From: Haloarcula argentinensis DSM 12282
GTDB taxonomy: Archaea; Halobacteriota; Halobacteria; Halobacteriales; Haloarculaceae
NCBI GenBank assembly: GCA_000336895.1
Contig: AOLX01000005.1
Span: forward strand, 310,443 to 374,442
Length of the DNA: 64,000 nucleotides
Direction: 5' to 3'
This document shows positions 36,820 to 47,063 of this stretch, piece after piece; within the stretch, counting starts at the first letter, position 1, and every line of letters begins with the position of its first letter. The notes beneath the pieces are model-generated. The model saw only the letters and a list, made by a program, of their open reading frames with translations, did no database searches and had not been told where the DNA came from. The translations under genes and the position numbers were made by a program.

Positions 36820-38709
36820 ATGTGTGGAATCTGTGGTCAGTATATTCGATCTGGCTCACCTGCAACCGACGTTCTTGAACGTATGAACGACTGTCAGTGT
36901 CACCGAGGTCCTGACGACGACGGGATTTTCAGCGATGGAAGTATTGGACTCGCACACCGACGACTCAGTATCATCGACCCCGAGAGCGGCGGACAGCCGA
37001 TCCACAACGAGAACGGTACAGTAACCGTCATCTTCAACGGAGAGATCTATAATTACGGTCATATCAAGGACCGACTCACGTCCGCTGGACACAGATTTAC
37101 CACTGAGACCGACACGGAAGTGCTGGTCCACCTCTACGAAGAAGAAGGCCCCAGCTTCGTCGACGAACTCGATGGAATGTTCGCGTTCGCTCTGTGGGAC
37201 AGTGAGCGAGAACGCCTGTTACTGGCCCGTGACCCGATGGGTATCAAGCCGCTCGTTCTCGCCGAAACGGACGACCAGTTCGCGTTCGCCTCCGAGCTCC
37301 CATCGCTGTTCGAGAGCGATATGGACCTCGGCGGCATTGATAGGGATGCACTGGCTCAGTACTTCGCATTCGGCTATATTCCGGCACCGAAAACGGCCTT
37401 CCGCAATGTCTCGAAGGTCCGGCCCGGCGAGCGGATACTCATATCGGACGACGGTATCGACCGCGAGAAATACCACGACCCATCGATAACGCTCCGCGAC
37501 CCCGATATTGACACTGCTGCCTCACATCTCCGCTCGCTCGTCGAATCAGCGGTCGAAAAGCGCTTGATGGCTGATGTCGAACTCGGCGCGTTCCTCAGTG
37601 GGGGAATCGATTCGACGATAATCGTCGGAGCGATGGCACAGCTCCTTGACGATCCCGTCAAGACGTTTACCGTCGGTTTCAATCAGGATCGATTCGACGA
37701 ATCCTGGGCGGCACGAGAGGTGGCGTCTTTCCACAACACCGACCATCACGAGATTACGCTCACGGCGAATGACGTACGCGAGTCCGTGCCGGCTGTACTG
37801 AATAAATTGGGGGAACCCTTCGCCGACCCGGCATTGATGCCGAGCTACGCTGTGTCCCGGGCCACGAGAAAGAACGTCAAGGTCGCACTTTCAGGGGATG
37901 GTGCCGACGAGCTGTTCGCTGGGTATGATAAGTACCGAGTCGAGTCTCTGTCAAAATACTATCGGGCGCTTCCATCTCAAATACGGAAATACGCCGTCGA
38001 ACCGGCTGTGAACGCACTACCAGCCTCACGTGGGACTGCAGTCGGCGACGCCGTATACAAAGGACAATGGTTCATAAATCGGAGCGGAGCACGATCGGTC
38101 CCGGAACGACATTTCGATTTAATGCGCGTATCCGACGACCACGCTATTCAGTCCGTGACGAACGTCGACCCGATCGAAGCTGGGCAGACCACTCTCCGGT
38201 CACAGCACGCCGCAATATCCCCCGAACTGACTGACAGGGAGAGTTTGGCACGGATACAGGCTGTCGATACCCGCTTATCGCTCCCGGATCAGATGCTCAC
38301 GAAAGTCGACCAGGCCAGTATGTACAACTCACTTGAGGTACGTGTTCCGTTCCTCGATACTGCTGTCGTTGAGTATGCACTCAGTCTCCCAACAGACCAC
38401 AAACTAACTGGCCGTGATCGAAAACGTGTGCTGAAACGAGCCTTCGATGATCTACTGCCGGAGTCGATATTACAGCGAAACAAACACGGGTTCGATATGC
38501 CGATCGGTGAGTGGTTCAAACACGAACTTGCCGATGAGTTCGTCTCGACGGTCCGCTCTACCGATCTGGGCATTCTCGATACAGCGGCGACCTTAGACCT
38601 ATTCGAAGAGCACGTCGATGGAAACCACGATCACTCGCGGTTCCTCTGGACTGTATACGTCTTCAAACACTGGGCGCTACGTATGCAAGAACAGGGCGTC
38701 CTCGAATAG
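36820..38709 (+). CDS. asnB: Asparagine synthase (glutamine-hydrolysing)
   Basis: A 629-residue AsnB-type enzyme. Cys2 (MCGICG) is the glutaminase nucleophile, with RGPDDDG and the FNGEIYN loop in the N-terminal domain. The synthetase domain has the PP-loop LSGGIDSTII near residue 259, then SGDGADELFAGYDKY. In surface-polysaccharide clusters such enzymes amidate sugar acids or make amidated precursors rather than free asparagine, which is likely here given the flanking glycosyltransferases. Length and motifs are complete. Confidence 0.94.
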   Translation: MCGICGQYIRSGSPATDVLERMNDCQCHRGPDDDGIFSDGSIGLAHRRLSIIDPESGGQPIHNENGTVTVIFNGEIYNYGHIKDRLTSAGHRFTTETDTEVLVHLYEEEGPSFVDELDGMFAFALWDSERERLLLARDPMGIKPLVLAETDDQFAFASELPSLFESDMDLGGIDRDALAQYFAFGYIPAPKTAFRNVSKVRPGERILISDDGIDREKYHDPSITLRDPDIDTAASHLRSLVESAVEKRLMADVELGAFLSGGIDSTIIVGAMAQLLDDPVKTFTVGFNQDRFDESWAAREVASFHNTDHHEITLTANDVRESVPAVLNKLGEPFADPALMPSYAVSRATRKNVKVALSGDGADELFAGYDKYRVESLSKYYRALPSQIRKYAVEPAVNALPASRGTAVGDAVYKGQWFINRSGARSVPERHFDLMRVSDDHAIQSVTNVDPIEAGQTTLRSQHAAISPELTDRESLARIQAVDTRLSLPDQMLTKVDQASMYNSLEVRVPFLDTAVVEYALSLPTDHKLTGRDRKRVLKRAFDDLLPESILQRNKHGFDMPIGEWFKHELADEFVSTVRSTDLGILDTAATLDLFEEHVDGNHDHSRFLWTVYVFKHWALRMQEQGVLE

Positions 38710-38838
38710 GAATACGGAGTCAGGAGCCGGTGTGACTATACACCACGATTTGGTGTCTTGTACTGGCTATAGTGGCATATTACTCAAAAAACCGACTGTT
38801 AACTATACCCGTCTACCCGCAAGAGTCGGGCGACATAA

Positions 38839-40029
38839 ATGCATATACTCCGGGTCGCCCAGGACATCTTCCCCGAAACCGTCGGTGGTGCGCCATATCA
38901 TATACATGCGCTGAGCCGTGATCAGGCTTCGATGGGGCATGAGGTCACCGTCTTGACTGTCTCGGACGGGGTGGAAGAGCGAGAGGTCACCGATCAAGAC
39001 GGGTACACCCTGATCAAACAACCGCCGAAGCTAGAGCTCCTCGGGAACCAGATCTTCGCCAACACTGTCAGTGATCTACGTGGTATGGAAGACTTCGACG
39101 TGGTTCATACCCACTCTCACCTGTTCTTCTCGAGTAACGTGGCCGCTCTGTACTGTCGCATGGCCGACATCCCAATTGCAATCACATGCCACGGCCTCAA
39201 CTCACAACGAGGTCCGTTCTGGTTCTCGCGTGCACACCTTCGGACGCTGGGCAAGTGGACATATGATTCGGCCGATGTCACGCTTTGCTACACCGATGTC
39301 GAGCAATCTAAACTCCGTAATATCGGTGTCGACGCTGACATCGCGGTTGTAAACAACGGAATAGATACCAACCGCTTCTCACCTGCCGGACAGGAGCATC
39401 CCGATATTGTGAACCAGAGCGGCCAGGCAATCGTGTTTGTCGGCCGCTTAGTCGATGGGAAGCGGCCCCAGGACGTGTTAGCTGCGTTCGATTCGATACG
39501 AAAGCACTGTCCAGACGCCTCGCTGTTTTTTTGCGGCGATGGCCCGCTTCGAGACCGTCTCGAATCGACAGTCGCTGACAAGGGACTTGCAGATGCTGTG
39601 GAATTTCTGGGGCGGGTCCCATATCAACAGATGCCATCGGTATTCAGAGCTGCGGACTTGTTCGTCTTGCCGAGTCGGACTGAAGGCTTTCCACGGACAG
39701 TTATCGAAGCGTTAGCCTGTGAAACGCCAGTCGTTGCCAGCGATCTTGAACAGACCTCGAAAATAGTTAATCAAACGGGAAAAACAGTCCAAGTCGGCAA
39801 TATCGAGGGATTCGCGACGGCGATTTCTGATTTGCTCAGCGATGAGCATCGGCTCTCAGAACTGGGAAAGCACGGTCGAGAAATCGTCACCACGCGCTAC
39901 AACTGGGCAGAGACAGTACGAGAAACAACGGAAATACTGGGCCAAGTGGCTGAAATCGATGACTCCATGATTCGAGACAAGAAGGAGTCGATCAGCAGTC
40001 CCACACCTGTGATCAAAGACGAGATCTGA
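38839..40029 (+). CDS. GT4 glycosyltransferase
   Basis: A 396-residue GT-B enzyme. The start is HILRVAQDIFPETVGGAPYH, then HTHSHLFFSSNVAALYC. The donor domain has VFVGRLVDGKRPQDVLAAF, GDGPLRDRL and the EX7E motif SRTEGFPRTVIEALACE. It belongs to the PimB-like GT4 group. It lies downstream of asnB after about 130 bp and probably adds a sugar to the lipid-linked glycan. Confidence 0.91.
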   Translation: MHILRVAQDIFPETVGGAPYHIHALSRDQASMGHEVTVLTVSDGVEEREVTDQDGYTLIKQPPKLELLGNQIFANTVSDLRGMEDFDVVHTHSHLFFSSNVAALYCRMADIPIAITCHGLNSQRGPFWFSRAHLRTLGKWTYDSADVTLCYTDVEQSKLRNIGVDADIAVVNNGIDTNRFSPAGQEHPDIVNQSGQAIVFVGRLVDGKRPQDVLAAFDSIRKHCPDASLFFCGDGPLRDRLESTVADKGLADAVEFLGRVPYQQMPSVFRAADLFVLPSRTEGFPRTVIEALACETPVVASDLEQTSKIVNQTGKTVQVGNIEGFATAISDLLSDEHRLSELGKHGREIVTTRYNWAETVRETTEILGQVAEIDDSMIRDKKESISSPTPVIKDEI

Positions 40030-40263
40030 ACGCATGGCGAATCGAGTACCGACTGATTCGGGTTGCACGGCTCGACAGCAATGTCGCGTTTTCGTGGCTC
40101 AATCGTCATTGCGGTTCAGGTGGGCTATTGACGCTGGTGAGAGCCTGACTGTGGTAAGGGCGATGGCCTCAGACTCGTTAGTTGCTGATTACTTAATATA
40201 TACCGTACACAAGATCCGCAAAGGCGTGATCTCACACTGCGTAGCGGGTCAGAAGGGTAATAA

Positions 40264-42054
40264 ATGAGTCACGAGACTAATCTCGATCGGGAGTCATTTG
40301 ACAGCTTTGAGTTCGCCAACCGCGACATACAGGAATATCTGGTCATCCTCCTGTCCGGTATCCTTGTCATCGAGAGCGCACTCTTCCTGTCCATTCAACC
40401 GGTAACCGGATACGAAACCTCGCTGGTAGATGGGCTGTCCCAACTGTTCTGGTTCACTTTCTATTCGGTCATGATTGGCGGCATATTGACACTGATAGCA
40501 GCAGCTATCACACAAACGAGGTACTGGCGACACGGTCTTGGCCTCGTGTTTTCAAACTACGCGTTGTATTTCTTCCTCCCGAAAGCTCGCGGCTATCGGT
40601 TCTATGGACAGGGGACAGCAGATGCACTGCAACACTTCGGCGATGTCAAGGCGATCCTCGAAACGGGATCTCTTCCCGGAATCTGGTATCCGGGTGAACA
40701 TGTGCTGATGGCCGAGATGGCGATGCTGGGTGTCCCGATTGACGCGATGCCATATCTGGTTGCGTTGTTGTTTACGACGATCCAGATCATCGGAATCGGA
40801 GTCCTCGTAAAAACGCTCTCGGGAAACCGGGGAAGTCTGGCGGCCGGACTAGCGGCCGGCAGCACTCTCATCTATACGACCTTCCATCTCTCAAACCACC
40901 CGGCGATGAACTCATTTATGATCGTTCCGGTCTTGCTCACGCTCACAGAACTGTATCGACGGAGTAACGACAACGAGTACCTCCTCTTGATTCTCTTGGT
41001 TGGTCTGTTCATCATCTACTCGCACCCGATGACAACCCTGTTTATGCTAGGTATATTACTGTTAACCTCTGTGTATTCCGGGCTGTTCGGATGGCTTTCT
41101 CAATCGTCCACTCCGCGACTCAGTCCGCGACTTGGTGTGGCTTTCCTTCCGCTCCTATTCGCCTGGCTCACCAACTTCGGTCAGACACGCCAAGCCATAA
41201 TAAAAGTCGTTGCAGCACAGGACGATATGAACCCAGCAGCTAGAGAGGTACAGCGAGCCGGCTCAGTTCAGTTTTCACCGCTACAACTCGCCGAGAAATT
41301 CATCACGCTGTACGGGTCGACTACAATTTACTTCGCTATCGCCGGCGCATTCGCCCTTTTGACCCTGTACTGGTTTCTCTTCAGGGAGATGCGGTACGAC
41401 TGGGGTTTCGGTTCGGTTCACTTCGTCGCAGGGCTCGGTGTCGCGGCGATCTTCCTTCTCAGTAATCTCATTGTGAAGGGTATAATTAGAGTAAACAGAT
41501 ACGCCCTCCTGTTCGCTGCAGTCCTTGTGGGGATGGCACTCATCCATAGCGCTATCAAGCGCAACTCGGTAAGCACCGTTGCTTTGACCGTACTCATCCT
41601 TCTAGGGGCCTGTCTCGCTGCAAGTGCTGCCTACGAGCCAAACCGTCACATGACCTACGCAGAGTACGATGGGTCCCAATTCATGGCAGCGAATATTGAC
41701 GAAGGCGTTCCGATCCATGCAATGGATACGTCACATAAGATGGAAGCGTTCGTCTTAGGCACAAACCATCCCCGCTACTACCCACAGAGTTTCAGTATGA
41801 ACAATAACTTGCCTCGGAACCTCGGCTATTTCAGCCAGGATGTGATCGCCTCTGATACGTTTGGCAGAAGTTATGTAGTCACGAAAACACACGATGTCAA
41901 ACAACACACTGCCTCGTATTATACAAAGGACCAACAGGAATATTTATTCCGATACGGTGAAGACAGCCTGGCGAGGATGCACAACGATCCAACGGCAAAC
42001 AAGGTTTATACCAACGGTGGGTTTACTGGGTGGTCTGTAGCGCCCCAAAATTAG
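40264..42054 (+). CDS. Polytopic GT-C-like membrane protein
   Basis: A 596-residue integral membrane protein with about twelve or more hydrophobic helices and a C-terminal extracytoplasmic domain. The first extracellular loop holds GQGTADALQHFGDVKAILET followed by GIWYPGEH. A tyrosine- and aspartate-bearing loop like this is typical of GT-C lipid-sugar-dependent glycosyltransferases and of Wzy-like polymerases. No AglB WWDYG motif is present. It could polymerise the repeat unit or add a terminal sugar outside the membrane. The start ATG is at 40264. Confidence 0.78.
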   Translation: MSHETNLDRESFDSFEFANRDIQEYLVILLSGILVIESALFLSIQPVTGYETSLVDGLSQLFWFTFYSVMIGGILTLIAAAITQTRYWRHGLGLVFSNYALYFFLPKARGYRFYGQGTADALQHFGDVKAILETGSLPGIWYPGEHVLMAEMAMLGVPIDAMPYLVALLFTTIQIIGIGVLVKTLSGNRGSLAAGLAAGSTLIYTTFHLSNHPAMNSFMIVPVLLTLTELYRRSNDNEYLLLILLVGLFIIYSHPMTTLFMLGILLLTSVYSGLFGWLSQSSTPRLSPRLGVAFLPLLFAWLTNFGQTRQAIIKVVAAQDDMNPAAREVQRAGSVQFSPLQLAEKFITLYGSTTIYFAIAGAFALLTLYWFLFREMRYDWGFGSVHFVAGLGVAAIFLLSNLIVKGIIRVNRYALLFAAVLVGMALIHSAIKRNSVSTVALTVLILLGACLAASAAYEPNRHMTYAEYDGSQFMAANIDEGVPIHAMDTSHKMEAFVLGTNHPRYYPQSFSMNNNLPRNLGYFSQDVIASDTFGRSYVVTKTHDVKQHTASYYTKDQQEYLFRYGEDSLARMHNDPTANKVYTNGGFTGWSVAPQN

Positions 42055-42118
42055 CCAGCAGAGCCACGAATAGCCAGACACTAACTTTACTTCGATACCG
42101 AAAACCATCACCAGCCAT

Positions 42119-43075
42119 ATGCCAGATTCGCTCGTCAGCGTTGTCCTCCCGACATACAAGCGACCGGACAAGCTTCGGAATGCAGCACGGAGCGTCGCAG
42201 AGCAGACGTACTCAAATATCGAACTCATCGTCGTCGACGATCATTCCCCGCAGCCCGCAGCCGATACACTTGCCGGAGAGTCGCTGGAGGGTATCGAAGT
42301 CAACTGTATCCGTCACCAACAGAACAGGGGAGCGAATCAGGCACGGAACACGGGAATCCAACGGGCAGAAGGCGAGTACATCGCGTTGTTAGATGACGAC
42401 GACGCCTGGGGCTCGGAAAAGATTGCTCGACAGGTTACTGAGATGGAAGAGAGCGCTGACAGCGTCGGCGTCGTCTACACCGGATGTGAGTACGATTACG
42501 GGGACTACACACGGGACGTTATCTTCACGGTGGAAGGGAATGTTACCAAAGACCTCCTCCTGGGAGAGTCGTTTGGTGAATTCTCGACGTTGATGGTCGC
42601 GGCTGATATCATCCCACAGGCTGGGCTCCCTGACGACCGGTTTCCCAGCTGGCAAGACAGAGAGTGGCTGATACGACTCTCGCTACATAGCGAGTTTCGA
42701 GTGATTACCGAGGTACTGACATATCGGAACTGTCCCGAAGAAACGGACCGAATCAGCAACAACTACGCTGAGAAGCGGGATATCTCCTACCCGTTAATGG
42801 TAGAGAAACACCGAGAACTCGCTGCGAGATACGGACGAAAATACGAGCGGGCCTTTCTCGCGTCACTGCTGTTCATTCTTGGACAGGAAGCGTTACGTTC
42901 CAGAGCATACTCTGATGCGAGAACGCAACTGCTCAAATCAGTGTATTATTGGCCATTTCGAACCGAAAGGTGGCTGTTTGCACTCGCTGCGCTCGGGGGC
43001 AGATTTAGCTACAAGCCAGCGAAAAACGCTATGCAGACACTCAACTCGGTGAAAACTGAAGCAATTACGAAATGA
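42119..43075 (+). CDS. GT2 glycosyltransferase
   Basis: A 318-residue GT-A enzyme. SVVLPTYKRPDKLRNAARSV is followed by LIVVDDHSPQPA and the metal site ALLDDDDAWG. NRGANQARNTGIQRAEGEYI is the usual second motif. The C-terminal 80 residues are helical and without membrane spans. It lies 64 bp after the polytopic gene on the same strand and is probably cotranscribed. Confidence 0.91.
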   Translation: MPDSLVSVVLPTYKRPDKLRNAARSVAEQTYSNIELIVVDDHSPQPAADTLAGESLEGIEVNCIRHQQNRGANQARNTGIQRAEGEYIALLDDDDAWGSEKIARQVTEMEESADSVGVVYTGCEYDYGDYTRDVIFTVEGNVTKDLLLGESFGEFSTLMVAADIIPQAGLPDDRFPSWQDREWLIRLSLHSEFRVITEVLTYRNCPEETDRISNNYAEKRDISYPLMVEKHRELAARYGRKYERAFLASLLFILGQEALRSRAYSDARTQLLKSVYYWPFRTERWLFALAALGGRFSYKPAKNAMQTLNSVKTEAITK

Positions 43076-43188
43076 GCTGTTCTAGGTAGATACCCCATCC
43101 CATCACCAGGGAGTGTTTTTTTATGTGCTGTTTCATACCTCGTAGGGGTGTCTTTACTATATTGTTGTGGTAGCCACCCTCTGGTAGC

Positions 43189-44385
43189 ATGGAGATCGAC
43201 GTAGAGAACGTTCTCATATATGTTGACGACGCCGTCAGATATAACGCAATTAACGATGATCTCGCGGAAATCGGGCAGACCCACAAGACGATTGCGGCAT
43301 CAACACACACGCCCACGTCGTTCGGGAGTTTGTTGACCGGGCTGTTACCACCGAACAGCAATATCCACAGCTTCAAGCATTCTGTGCCTGCGAACGTCCG
43401 TTCAGTATTCGATATTGAGAGCCACGAAGTTTCGATAGCTGCTCAAGGCGGAATGAATCACAGCATTGCGGAGATGTTTGCTAATCCTCCACGGAAATCG
43501 ATCGACGATGTCGAGCCCCCTTTTGTCCACGTTGCGCGTCGGCCCGGTGGCCACGCGCCGTACGACGGATTCGACTGGGACGACTACGAATACCGCAACG
43601 AGACCGCTCTCGAATATCTCTGGCGCGTGTCGTCGGAGCCGGAAACGGCGCGAAGCGACTACTACAACGGTGTAGGCCGCTCGTTCGAAGAGTTCAAGCG
43701 TGTACTCCGGACGCTTGAACGCAAAGGGCTCAGAGAAGAGACCCTTGTCATCTATACCAGTGATCATGGCGAGGTACTCGGAGAATACGGGTACTTCGGA
43801 CACACACACCTCGCGACGCCTGAAGTCGTATACGTTCCGACGTCGTTCATCCATCCGGATCTGGACCCCTCCGGCGAGAACGGGCTCTTACACCATGTGG
43901 ACATCTTACCGACGATCGCCAGTGCGATGTCCTCGCAACCTGATTTCGGTAGGGTGGATGGAAACACAGAGGGAGAGGGTCGGACGACCGGCTATACGCA
44001 CCTGAATCACATTCGATACGGCTCGTTACCGGGACCTGCTGAGAAGGTTGTCAGTCTCACTGGCGGGTTTGAGCGGACGATCAAGAGTCTCTGGGACGAA
44101 CACGGCGGGCACACATTTGTGGACGGACACAAAACGACGTCATCGATCGTTTATTTGGCACTGCTACTGCAGAAACCCTTCGGACGGCAGCTCGTCCACA
44201 ACAAGAAGGTTCGAGACTCATACCGTCGATTCATGCCGGGCCATCAGTCGTATGGAAACCCACAGTTTACTGCGGACGAAGCACGAGCGGAGATATCGGA
44301 ACTCCTCTCAGGGGGGAGTGAAGAGACGGTACGTGACATTGACGAGGACACGACTGAACAACTCGAAAACATGGGTTACCTCTGA
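43189..44385 (+). CDS. Alkaline-phosphatase-superfamily (sulfatase-like) enzyme
   Basis: A 398-residue hydrolase or transferase. The first metal site is NVLIYVDDAVRYNA. The nucleophile loop is TPTSFGSLLTG, with Thr41 where sulfatases have formylglycine-forming Cys or Ser. The second metal site is IYTSDHGEVLGEYGYFGH, followed by HVDILPTI. Because the CxPxR signature is absent (T-P-T-S-F), the enzyme is unlikely to be a classical sulfatase. It may transfer or remove a phosphate-linked group on the glycan. There is no signal peptide. The protein ends LENMGYL, as in many haloarchaeal members. Confidence 0.82.
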   Translation: MEIDVENVLIYVDDAVRYNAINDDLAEIGQTHKTIAASTHTPTSFGSLLTGLLPPNSNIHSFKHSVPANVRSVFDIESHEVSIAAQGGMNHSIAEMFANPPRKSIDDVEPPFVHVARRPGGHAPYDGFDWDDYEYRNETALEYLWRVSSEPETARSDYYNGVGRSFEEFKRVLRTLERKGLREETLVIYTSDHGEVLGEYGYFGHTHLATPEVVYVPTSFIHPDLDPSGENGLLHHVDILPTIASAMSSQPDFGRVDGNTEGEGRTTGYTHLNHIRYGSLPGPAEKVVSLTGGFERTIKSLWDEHGGHTFVDGHKTTSSIVYLALLLQKPFGRQLVHNKKVRDSYRRFMPGHQSYGNPQFTADEARAEISELLSGGSEETVRDIDEDTTEQLENMGYL

Positions 44386-44461
44386 GTATGATCGCTCGCG
44401 CGAACACGGGGTCCACACTGCAACTCACATTTAGCACACAACCCAATGGAGTGATTCAAGA

Positions 44462-45643
44462 ATGACAGCGGAGCGTACGACTCTCTGGTACTTCATCGGT
44501 GCACTCGTCGTCGGTGGTGCCGAGCGCACACTTGTTGATCTAGCGAACGAAATCAATGGCGAGGAATACGATATCACTATTTGGACAATATTCTCTACGA
44601 ACCCACTCGAATCAGAACTGTCGAATGAGGTCACTGTTCGGTCGCTGACCGACGCTGGTCGTGTTTCGAACGGGGCGATAGATGGGGTCGAAAGCCCGCT
44701 CGTCTATCTGCTTGCCCCGCTCAAGTTCTGTCTCGTTGCCCGCCGCGAACAACCCGATCTCATACAGTCGTTCCTTTTTTACGACAACGTAATTGCCAGA
44801 GTCGCCGGCGTGTTCTGTTCTGCAACCATTATTACCGGCATTCGTGAGGTACCTAACGAGGAACCGGTTGTACGCCACGTTATCGATCGGGTGACGATCT
44901 CATTCTCAGACGTGATCGTTTCGAACTCCACAGCGGGACGGGACCACGCCATTGAGCGCGGTGCAGCGGAAGAAAACGTGGCGGTGGTCTACAATGGCCG
45001 GAACATCGAGCAGTACCGAACGACAGACTCGGCGGAGCTGCGATCAGAGCTAGACATCCCGACGGACACCACTGTAGTTGGAACCGTTGGCCGTCTCGTT
45101 GAGCGGAAAGGTCACTTCGATCTGCTTGATGCATGGCCAACTATTGTCTCCGAGATCCCCGATGCACATTTCGTATTCGTCGGTGACGGTGCCGATCGGG
45201 AGCATCTGACGGAACGAGTCAATTCACTCGGATGCGCCGATTCGGTTCATTTCCTCGGAACGCGACAGGATGTTCCCGCACTTCTCGGTGCGATGGATAT
45301 CTTCGTCTTTCCCTCTCACTACGAGGGGCTTCCGGGTGCAGTGATCGAAGCGATGGCCGCAGAACTTCCGATCGTCGCGACACCTGTGGACGGCACCAGT
45401 GATCTGTTGGAGAATTACCGGACGGGATTGTTCGTCGACGTGCAGAAACCCGACGAAATTGCGTGGGCGACTATCCGTCTCCATCAGCACCAACCTCTCG
45501 CCGAAACGCTTGGAACTGCTGCAGGGCAGCGGGCGGCAAGTGAGTTTACGACCGAATCGATGGTTGATGGGTTCGAGCAGGTGTATCGGGAACTCGAAAC
45601 TAGGTCCGAAGAGACCGCCTACGTACAGCCGCTGATCGAGTAA
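44462..45643 (+). CDS. GT4 glycosyltransferase
   Basis: A 393-residue GT-B enzyme with LWYFIGALVVGGAERTLVDL at the start and GTVGRLVERKGHFDLLDAW, GDGADREHL and the EX7E stretch SHYEGLPGAVIEAMAAE in the donor domain. It resembles the GT4 encoded at 35385-36554 in the VGGAER loop. It is the last gene of the plus-strand run that carries the glycosyltransferases. Confidence 0.92.
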   Translation: MTAERTTLWYFIGALVVGGAERTLVDLANEINGEEYDITIWTIFSTNPLESELSNEVTVRSLTDAGRVSNGAIDGVESPLVYLLAPLKFCLVARREQPDLIQSFLFYDNVIARVAGVFCSATIITGIREVPNEEPVVRHVIDRVTISFSDVIVSNSTAGRDHAIERGAAEENVAVVYNGRNIEQYRTTDSAELRSELDIPTDTTVVGTVGRLVERKGHFDLLDAWPTIVSEIPDAHFVFVGDGADREHLTERVNSLGCADSVHFLGTRQDVPALLGAMDIFVFPSHYEGLPGAVIEAMAAELPIVATPVDGTSDLLENYRTGLFVDVQKPDEIAWATIRLHQHQPLAETLGTAAGQRAASEFTTESMVDGFEQVYRELETRSEETAYVQPLIE

Positions 45644-45713
45644 TGGCTCTCCCGAAAGTGTATGCGGAGAGTAGCAACGGTATATTTTACTTGGTTTGTG
45701 TAAAGTGAACGAT

Positions 45714-47015
45714 ATGGCTAAAGAGACGCCGAATCACAGCTACCAGCGTCCGGATCGCGGCACGAAGGATTGGCATATTCCTTTGAACGAGAATTTCTCT
45801 CGAATCGATACGGAAGTTGAGATCAAAGATACTGCCGAAAATTTGGAGCAGTATCAACCAAAAGAGGGTGCCAAGTTTCTCGCAACAGATTCACGACGGA
45901 CATATATCGGAAACGGAGAGGAGTGGCTTGAGTTCGGCAGCGTGGCAGGGCGCGCGCGCTCCGTCTCACTCGGCGAGAACGCTAAGAGAGCCACTGTAAT
46001 GAGTGACGGAACGTTCATCGCTCAACCAGGACAACTTCAGGATGTCATCGATACCGCATCTACTGGGTCTGAGTTCGGCCAGGCTCCCGCACAGACTGTC
46101 AAGATGGTCTCCGGTGAGACGTACGAAGTATCCGAGACGGTCCGTCTAAAGAGAGGTGTCAGACTGGAATGTAATGGGGCGAAAGTAGTCCCGACGGGTG
46201 ACTTCAACGTCTTCGAACTCGCCCGTGATACAGTTCTAATTGACCCCTTTGTCGACACTCGGGGCAAGAGTTGGAGTTCGACACAGGTCGTCATCGGGCC
46301 CCAAAACGCACAGAAGTTAGATACGGCCAACCGTGCCTGGGTAAAAGACGCATACCTTCTCGGAGACGCAGGTAAGGGTATCGGAATACAGTTCCGTGGT
46401 GGTTCGAAACCCTGCTCGATGCAGGTCGCAAACGGAACCCTCGATGGGTTTGACCGAGCAGTAGACTTCTACGCTGCTGGTGAGAACCGCGATCCGCAAG
46501 GTGACTGGTCGAACGGGAACCAGTTCTGGGGGCGGATGCAGGACTTCCGGATCGGCATTAGTATGCGGTCGGACGGTGCGGAAGTAAGCGGGAATACCGT
46601 TCGTGTCCAGGCGCAGCCCGAACCCGAAGTAAGTGAATGGCTCTGGAAAATGGAGGACGACCCACGAGAGTCCCGAGATGATGACAAATTCGTTATGAAA
46701 GGAAATACGATCATGGCCTATCCTTGGGACGTATCGTCATTCACACAGAACAACTCATATTATTCAGAGAGCGATCGAGATGCACCATTCTGGTTTCTCG
46801 GGCGTGGTCGCCGATATGGAAACTCACTTCTGGATATGAGCGGGGTACGTGGAAATCAATACGTGCTCAACAACTCAGATACACCAGACAGAAACGGTAT
46901 CTTCACTGCACACGGTGGCTTCGTGGTCGGTACAACGGAGTTTGAGACAAAACCAGCGTACCAGCAAAACGATAGCCGAAATTGGCATCCGCAGTCGCGC
47001 AACGAGACGGAGTAG
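45714..47015 (+). CDS. Beta-helix protein with tail-fibre-like N-terminal module
   Basis: A 433-residue protein. Residues about 1-75 form a compact module (DWHIPLNENFSRIDTEVEI, AKFLATDSRRTYIGNGEEW) like the N-terminal modules of viral tail or appendage proteins. The rest is pectate-lyase-like beta-helix sequence (VRLECNGAKVVPTGDFNV, GNTVRVQAQPE, GVRGNQYVLNNS). There is no signal peptide or obvious catalytic set, so secretion is unexplained. A convergent paralogue follows at 47061-48320. It may bind or process the polysaccharide of this cluster. The ATG at 45714 fits the paralogue start. Confidence 0.8.
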   Translation: MAKETPNHSYQRPDRGTKDWHIPLNENFSRIDTEVEIKDTAENLEQYQPKEGAKFLATDSRRTYIGNGEEWLEFGSVAGRARSVSLGENAKRATVMSDGTFIAQPGQLQDVIDTASTGSEFGQAPAQTVKMVSGETYEVSETVRLKRGVRLECNGAKVVPTGDFNVFELARDTVLIDPFVDTRGKSWSSTQVVIGPQNAQKLDTANRAWVKDAYLLGDAGKGIGIQFRGGSKPCSMQVANGTLDGFDRAVDFYAAGENRDPQGDWSNGNQFWGRMQDFRIGISMRSDGAEVSGNTVRVQAQPEPEVSEWLWKMEDDPRESRDDDKFVMKGNTIMAYPWDVSSFTQNNSYYSESDRDAPFWFLGRGRRYGNSLLDMSGVRGNQYVLNNSDTPDRNGIFTAHGGFVVGTTEFETKPAYQQNDSRNWHPQSRNETE

Positions 47016-47034
47016 ACAGCTACCTCGTAGGCTA

Positions 47035-47063
47035 TAACCGCCTAAACAGTCCCAAGGCGGTTA
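47035..47063. terminator. Bidirectional hairpin between convergent beta-helix genes
   Basis: TAACCGCC and GGCGGTTA form a perfect 8-bp stem with a 13-base loop. The right arm includes the stop codon of the minus-strand gene. It is the only structure between the two stop codons and could end both transcripts, although no long T-run follows. Confidence 0.5.
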
